A stretch of DNA of 64,000 nucleotides, from the NCBI GenBank assembly GCA_037074705.1, contig CM073596.1:27068001-27132000 (forward strand), read 5' to 3'. The translations under genes were made by a program, and so were the position numbers. This document shows, piece after piece, positions 58,743 through 64,000 of the stretch. The number at the start of each line of letters is the position of its first letter. Position 1 is the stretch's first letter. This DNA comes from Zhengitettix transpicula. Lineage: Eukaryota > Arthropoda > Insecta > Orthoptera > Tetrigidae. The notes below the pieces were generated by a model that was not told where the DNA came from, did no database searches, and worked only from the letters and a program-made list of their open reading frames with translations.

Positions 58743-61700
58743 CTATTGGTATCCCCAGTCTTCTTTCACTAGTTGTGCTCCTTTCTCACCTATCATTATA
58801 GTTGGGGCATTGGTGTTGCCACTGGTGATATACGGCATTATAGACGCATCGATCACGCGTAGGTTCTTGGTACCGTAGACTCGAAGTCTATTGTCCACCA
58901 CAGCCGATCGATCGGTCCGTGGTCCCATTCGGCAAGTACTCGCTGCATGATAGCCAGAGAAGGATAAGTATGGCAAAGAACAACGCCAGTACTCCATGGT
59001 CATCCGCTTGAGACCTGAGCAAGCTTTATGCTCGATGTCTGTCACCAACTTCACTCCCGGAACGCGCTTGCCAATTTCAGCAGCCAACCGCATTCCTTCC
59101 AGAATGATCTCCGTGTCTCTAGGGTCGCTGAAGAACCCGGGTTCTATCTTGGGCTGAACGGTGGGGTCTTTGCTTTTAAGAGAAATGCGGCCCAGACTAT
59201 TGGGCTTGGTAAGGGTAACGAAAATCATGATGACGTCGTACTTTTCGATGACACTTTTTATACTAGCCTTGATATCGTCATTAACGTTACTTAGAGACGC
59301 GAAGGAGTCTAAGGACGTGTCTCCCGCTATTATCTGTTGGTGGAGAAACTGAATGTCAGGTTCTTCGTCTGATTGGTTTGCGTATTTGGTTCTAAGATGG
59401 CCCATGTACGCATAATAACCTATGGATGACAACGGTCCAGAGCGAGACTTTAAGTATTCGTAGGTGGCATCCAATACATCGGGGACTAGATTATTTTTTG
59501 GATTTTTTTCAAAACAGTACATCATACCATAAAAAACTACATGATCGATCATGTTATAACCGACTTTTAAATCTGATATAATGGGAGAGATTTTCATGTC
59601 CTTAAGGTGGGACTGCGGACCGATTCCTGACAACATTAGTAATTTTGGGGAATTTGTGCTTCCAGCGGATAGGATAACTTCCTTTCTAACATTTACCTGG
59701 AAAGAGTTATCCCCCACCAAGAACTGAACACCTTCTGCTGTTTTCGATTTTCGGTTCATCAGAACTTTAGTAGCAACAGCGTGTCTAACTATGTGAAGAT
59801 TTTTTCTGTCTTTTGCGGAAGCTAGGAATGCTTTTGCGGTGCTACACCGAGTTCCGTTTCTGATGGTGAGTTGGAACAAGCCGAAACCTGGTTTCGTTTC
59901 ACGGTTGAAGTCTACGATACTGGGGTAACCACTCTTCTCCGCACCCTCTTTCAGATTCTGAAGGAGACGCAGCTCATCAGCAGGAAGAATAATTGTCAAC
60001 TTTCCTCCAACACCGTGGTACTTTCGAGCGTCTGGCAGCGAGAGAATTATCTGAGATTGCATATCTTCCGACTTTTTGAAAAATGGCAGGACATCGTTGT
60101 AGCTCCATCCTTTATTTCCCAGGGAAGCCCAATTGTCAAAATCATAGCTGTGAAACGAGAAACGCCCAATAAATACAAATAATTTCAAGTAGAAATGTAT
60201 AAATGATCATTTTAATTACTTAATGTAGAAGCCAATTTTTAGCTGAAGTATGATTTGTACCAGATATTTGTCATCTACTAACACACATAGAGCCTTTGAA
60301 TGACTGAACAGTGCAATTCTATTTTCAAGTGCGTGAGTATAGTGATTTATTTGTAATTCTTCTTCACCTTCTCCCTCGTATGTAAGCGCAGACGTTGTGT
60401 CCACCACTGCCACCGATGAATTTCCCCCTCTGCCAGGGACACCTACGGTTCTTAGTCCCTTGGCAAGCTTCCTTCTGTTCCTCCGGAATGAAAGACCAGT
60501 CGTAAACAGAATTGTTGGATATTAAATACGGGAAAAACGCCGGAACTTCGGATGATAGTGGAGGATTTCCTCCTGCTTCGATGAGTAGCACCTGTAAGAT
60601 AGAATTATTCCATTAATATCCCTTCAAATGGAAGAATTATTTGTTACCAAATACCCTAAAAATAAAAAACCTTGTATTTCAATGCGAATAGTTTGTATAT
60701 GAAACATTAAACCTACCAATAATTTGTAATTTATTGAAATAAAATGTTTAACTTTTTGCTTCAGAATGGACCATAAAGATGATCACATTTGATCTAATAT
60801 TATTTTAAAAAAAATAAAACTCTTAAATTTTTCATATAAACTAAGAATTCTGAAAAATAATATCTTAAATAAACATTATTTACTATCGAGGTACAAAAAC
60901 TCTTCAAATCTGGACTTCAAATTTGTGAAAATTCTCTGAAAGTTCTCGAATATTCCATTTCAATTGTGTTGTCTCAGCAGAGGTTTTAGGAATGTACAGG
61001 CCATGAGGAGAAAATCTGGATTTCCTGAGAAGCCATATAACCTCTTCGGGAAATATTAAAACATTTTGTTCATACGATAACCAATGATTGGTGACTGTGG
61101 GATGTCGTGACATCTCTTTTTGAAATCAGATCCAGGTGTTATGGACTTCAAAATACAGAAATTTCGAGTACAAAAAATCATATAACATACAATGTACCGG
61201 ACAAAATTTTTGGTTACAGTTTCGTCTTGCCTTTTTTATCTCTAAAAAATGGTCTAATATCGCCTGAGTAAATTTATAAGAAAGCTTTCATTTTGGATTT
61301 TTCTGGCCATAATACCGTAAATATGTTTATTTGTTCCAGTTAAATGAAAATGAGATTTTTACTCCAAAATATTAAAGTTTCTCTTGAGAATTACTCAATG
61401 TATATTCAGAGATGCTGTTCTCTAAAAATGTTTGATGGGAATTGTCTTTACGATTGGAGGCAACTATTTCTTATTTTGATTTCTCATTGTCCAAATGCTC
61501 ACCATTCACTTGATGACTGTTCTTAGAAAAACTACGATTACAATATGTATTAATTCAATTGCCGGAACCAGAATATGGTTGTCAGAAGTCCTTGAAAAAA
61601 AAAATTCCAAATTGTTCCATTACTCACTTTCCAGTTCGGATTGTCGCTTAGCCTTCCAGCTACGACCGAGCCTGCAGATCCAGATCCGACGACAATAAAG

Positions 61701-61873
61701 TCGTAGTACTTCTCAAGATTACCAGCAGCATCTGGTGGGTACATAGGGGAAGTGTCAGCCAGTTCACAATTGGATCTAAGCAGTGAGGAAATTATTGTTG
61801 TGAACAGCACTGCACCGACGTCTGCTGTACATGTATTACTCTTAATCAGCGATGGACACCTTTCACACTGCAT
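58743..61873 (-). CDS. GMC oxidoreductase (glucose dehydrogenase-like) gene I
   Basis: Coding exons are 61628-61873, 60368-60594 and 58743-60147, giving 625 residues. The ATG lies one base after an acceptor (attttttag/g), so a non-coding first exon is expected; a good donor GTTCGAG/GTAAGTATT with a TATA-like box sits at 62760-62797. Exon 1 starts MQCERCP...C and has FAD motif GSGSAG near 64-69. Exon 2 has [10 protein letters not shown] and [17 protein letters not shown]. Exon 3 has signature 2 ([15 protein letters not shown]), catalytic His about 558 ([10 protein letters not shown], the usual Gly before Thr being Ser) and Asn about 602 (SGNTNAP). The closest relative is H. AATAAA lies 10 bases past the stop (58728-58733), giving a very short 3' UTR. 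All catalytic residues are present. Confidence 0.93.
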
Positions 61874-64000
61874 CCTAAAAAATTATAATCCTTTATTTAA
61901 CTTAATGAAGTCGAAAATAAACGTCTATCGTTTTGGATCGGAACTTTTGGTCAGAATATGTTACATCCAAAATAGTATTTTAATTTTGCCATCATTAATT
62001 TTACGATTCAGATTTTGTTTTACGATCTTTGAAAGGTTCTAGCTGATTACAAGAAATAATTAAGGAAACGTTATACGGTTTTTATTACAGAGTCAAGGAT
62101 ACTCCGTTTAATCGTCGTCTGCTCTTCTATGTACCTACGATTAATGCACAAAATAAATTAATTTAATAATAAAACTGAGTATTTAAATATGTCCCGGGGA
62201 CAGATACTCAAATGTGTTTTATTTTAACTATGTTGAGACAATTGGTAGAGATATAATATCGGAAAATATGAAAGAGTAAATATGTATTAAATAAACTGCG
62301 TTGGAATAGCAAAACGACAGACATAAAATTTCTAAAAGTAATTTTAAAAAAATGTCAGTATTTAAAAATGAACTAATTAATTATAAATTTAATTTTTAGA
62401 ATATTGTAAATACTTTATATTCATTGACGAGTGAAATGCTTCTACGTATTAATAATATTAAGTTAATTTATGCCATTATGGGTTGAGGAATAAATTTCTT
62501 TATATTTATAACCATTAACATTAACTTAAGAACACATCATATCGCAACTGAAGAAACTCTAAATTAAAATATTAATAATTTTATTAAAAACTCTACTAAA
62601 AATGTACCTCTGTGTTAAACAAACGTATTATTGCATTTTTTTCTGAATATATAAATTCAAATATGTTTTGTAGAAATTATTTTGTAAATGTGCAATGGAG
62701 GCAGTAATAAAATGTTTAATTGGATTAGTTCACGAAATTTTCAGCGAAAGCAATACTTACCTCGAACTATGGTTTGACAATGTAGAATACATTTATAAAA
62801 CCTCGAATCATTTATCTTCAAGAAGACTTAATATTTCTAGAAATTGTTTTTAAACGTTTAAACGTTTAAGTCATTAGGGTTATCCGTTTGTAAAACAAGA
62901 TAATAGTTAGCAGATATAAACAACCTGTGTACTTTTATCGTTTTAAAACCACGGACGATACTGTTATCTCAGAGGGAAGAGAATTAAGGACATGCGTGTT
63001 TCGTAATCGTTTGAGAAAACTAAATGCGACTATTTGTAAAGGAAAATTCGTGGAAAACATTTGATATTGGTATCTTTTAACTGTGACGCCCTCATATCAC
63101 CGAAATAAGTCGATAAGAAAATATTTACAGTTCCTTACATATTTAAATTAATTAAATTATCATGATGTAAATATTTACAATTATTTTGTTTTTTAACAAA
63201 TAAATTTACATAAAAATATTTACTATTCTCTCACGTCAATAATATATGTAGTACGATATTATATAATATAATATATAATTAATATTGCGGTATTAATTTC
63301 GTAACTAAAAAATAATTAGCATTAATTAAAAGTGACTAGTTTAACGAAGTATTTATTAAACATTTCTTAAAAATAATTAATTTTTGAAACAGAATTGTAA
63401 TAAATATTATATTTATTAAACTGGAATAAGTGGCTCGATTTTTATTAACGAATCGAAGATTTTATATATATATAGGTATCAAAATACCACATTTAACTGC
63501 TCCAATTTGGGTTTGGTTTCACAATTTTACTAGCTATATGTTACTTCCGAAAATATCTAATAATAGTGATTAGTCTCTGTGGTACTTAGAGATTATGTTT
63601 AAGTTTGCCTCTCCAGACTTAAGTGTAATTATCCCACTGATGCGATTATCTCAGCACACATAAATGATTTTGGGCTTGGAAAATTAGGGATTAGAAGTGG
63701 ATAATATCAAACTATAAACGTTGTAATTATTTAAGTTGTTTAAGTCTGTGGCATGACAAACAAACTCTGCAAAGGTTTTATGTATAATTCTCCGATACCC
63801 AAATATAACATACTGTATCAATTTACACGAATCACGTGTTTTGTTATAGATAAAACCGTATGGAAAGGGTTTTAATATCTATGATTGACGTGTAATTATA
63901 ATGAATGCGAGAAATATTATGAAAATACATTTATATCTATGGAGAATCATTATATTTTGTAAAAGGTATCCCAAGTTAATATTTGACGAGTCAATAATAG
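61874..64000. other. 5' flank of gene I to the right edge
   Basis: It contains the candidate first exon donor and TATA-like box of gene I near 62760-62797. Beyond that the sequence is AT-rich with no recognised gene or repeat. Confidence 0.6.
62791..62797 (-). promoter_or_regulatory. TATA-like box upstream of gene I
   Basis: The minus strand reads ttTATAAATG. A strong donor (GTTCGAG/GTAAGTATT, exon end 62761) follows 30 bases later, which would leave only a very short first exon if this box is used. Confidence 0.3.

Overview
This is an AT-rich animal nuclear window from an insect. It holds a head-to-tail array of nine glucose-methanol-choline (GMC) flavoprotein oxidoreductase genes of the insect FAD/quinone glucose dehydrogenase-like type, all on the minus strand. 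Eight are complete in their coding exons and one (A) enters only by its first coding exon at the left edge. The insect assignment rests on the insect-type GMC proteins, three-exon genes with GT-AG introns, and the mix of Helitron, Penelope, mariner-like and tRNA-derived SINE relics. A hemimetabolous species (for example cockroach, termite or stick insect) would fit, but the sequence does not prove it.

Each GMC gene has the same design. Exon 1 is 240-249 coding bases and carries a Cys-rich, hydrophobic N-terminus and the FAD Rossmann motif GxGxxG. Exon 2 is 218-227 bases and carries the strand/Glu of the FAD fold and GMC signature 1. Exon 3 is about 1.4 kb and carries GMC signature 2, the substrate domain and the C-terminal His...Asn catalytic region. 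The intron between exons 1 and 2 is phase 0 and the next is phase 2 in every gene. In transcription order (right to left) the genes are I (58.7-61.9 kb), H (46.9-50.2), G (41.5-44.5), F (37.9-40.5), E (34.0-36.9), D (18.4-23.7), C (9.7-13.4), B (3.7-6.0) and A (1.27-1.51, exon 1 only). By sequence A/B/C/D, E/F and H/I group together and G stands apart, as expected for stepwise tandem duplication. Several genes have an acceptor just before the start codon, so a non-coding 5' exon is likely; candidate first exons and TATA boxes are visible for D and I.

Between and inside the genes lie mobile-element relics: a head-to-tail Helitron pair inside intron 2 of D and a third copy at 55.5-56.3 kb; three Penelope-like GIY-YIG fragments at 50.5-57 kb, one flanked by inverted repeats; a pogo/Tc-like element with TA target duplication at 54.4-55.2 kb; an internally deleted mariner relic at 44.9-45.3 kb; three tRNA-like SINE fragments at 45.7-46.6 kb; a 140-bp tandem triplet at 7.9-8.4 kb; and a dispersed repeat present at both 0.2-0.5 and 29.3-29.6 kb. 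The largest gene-poor interval, 25.3-34.0 kb, has three short unassigned ORFs that may be exons or gene relics.

The most notable points are a paralogue (G) that lost the second catalytic Asn, a paralogue (B) with ATT where its sisters have the start ATG, a duplicated splice acceptor upstream of D, and the Helitron dimer.
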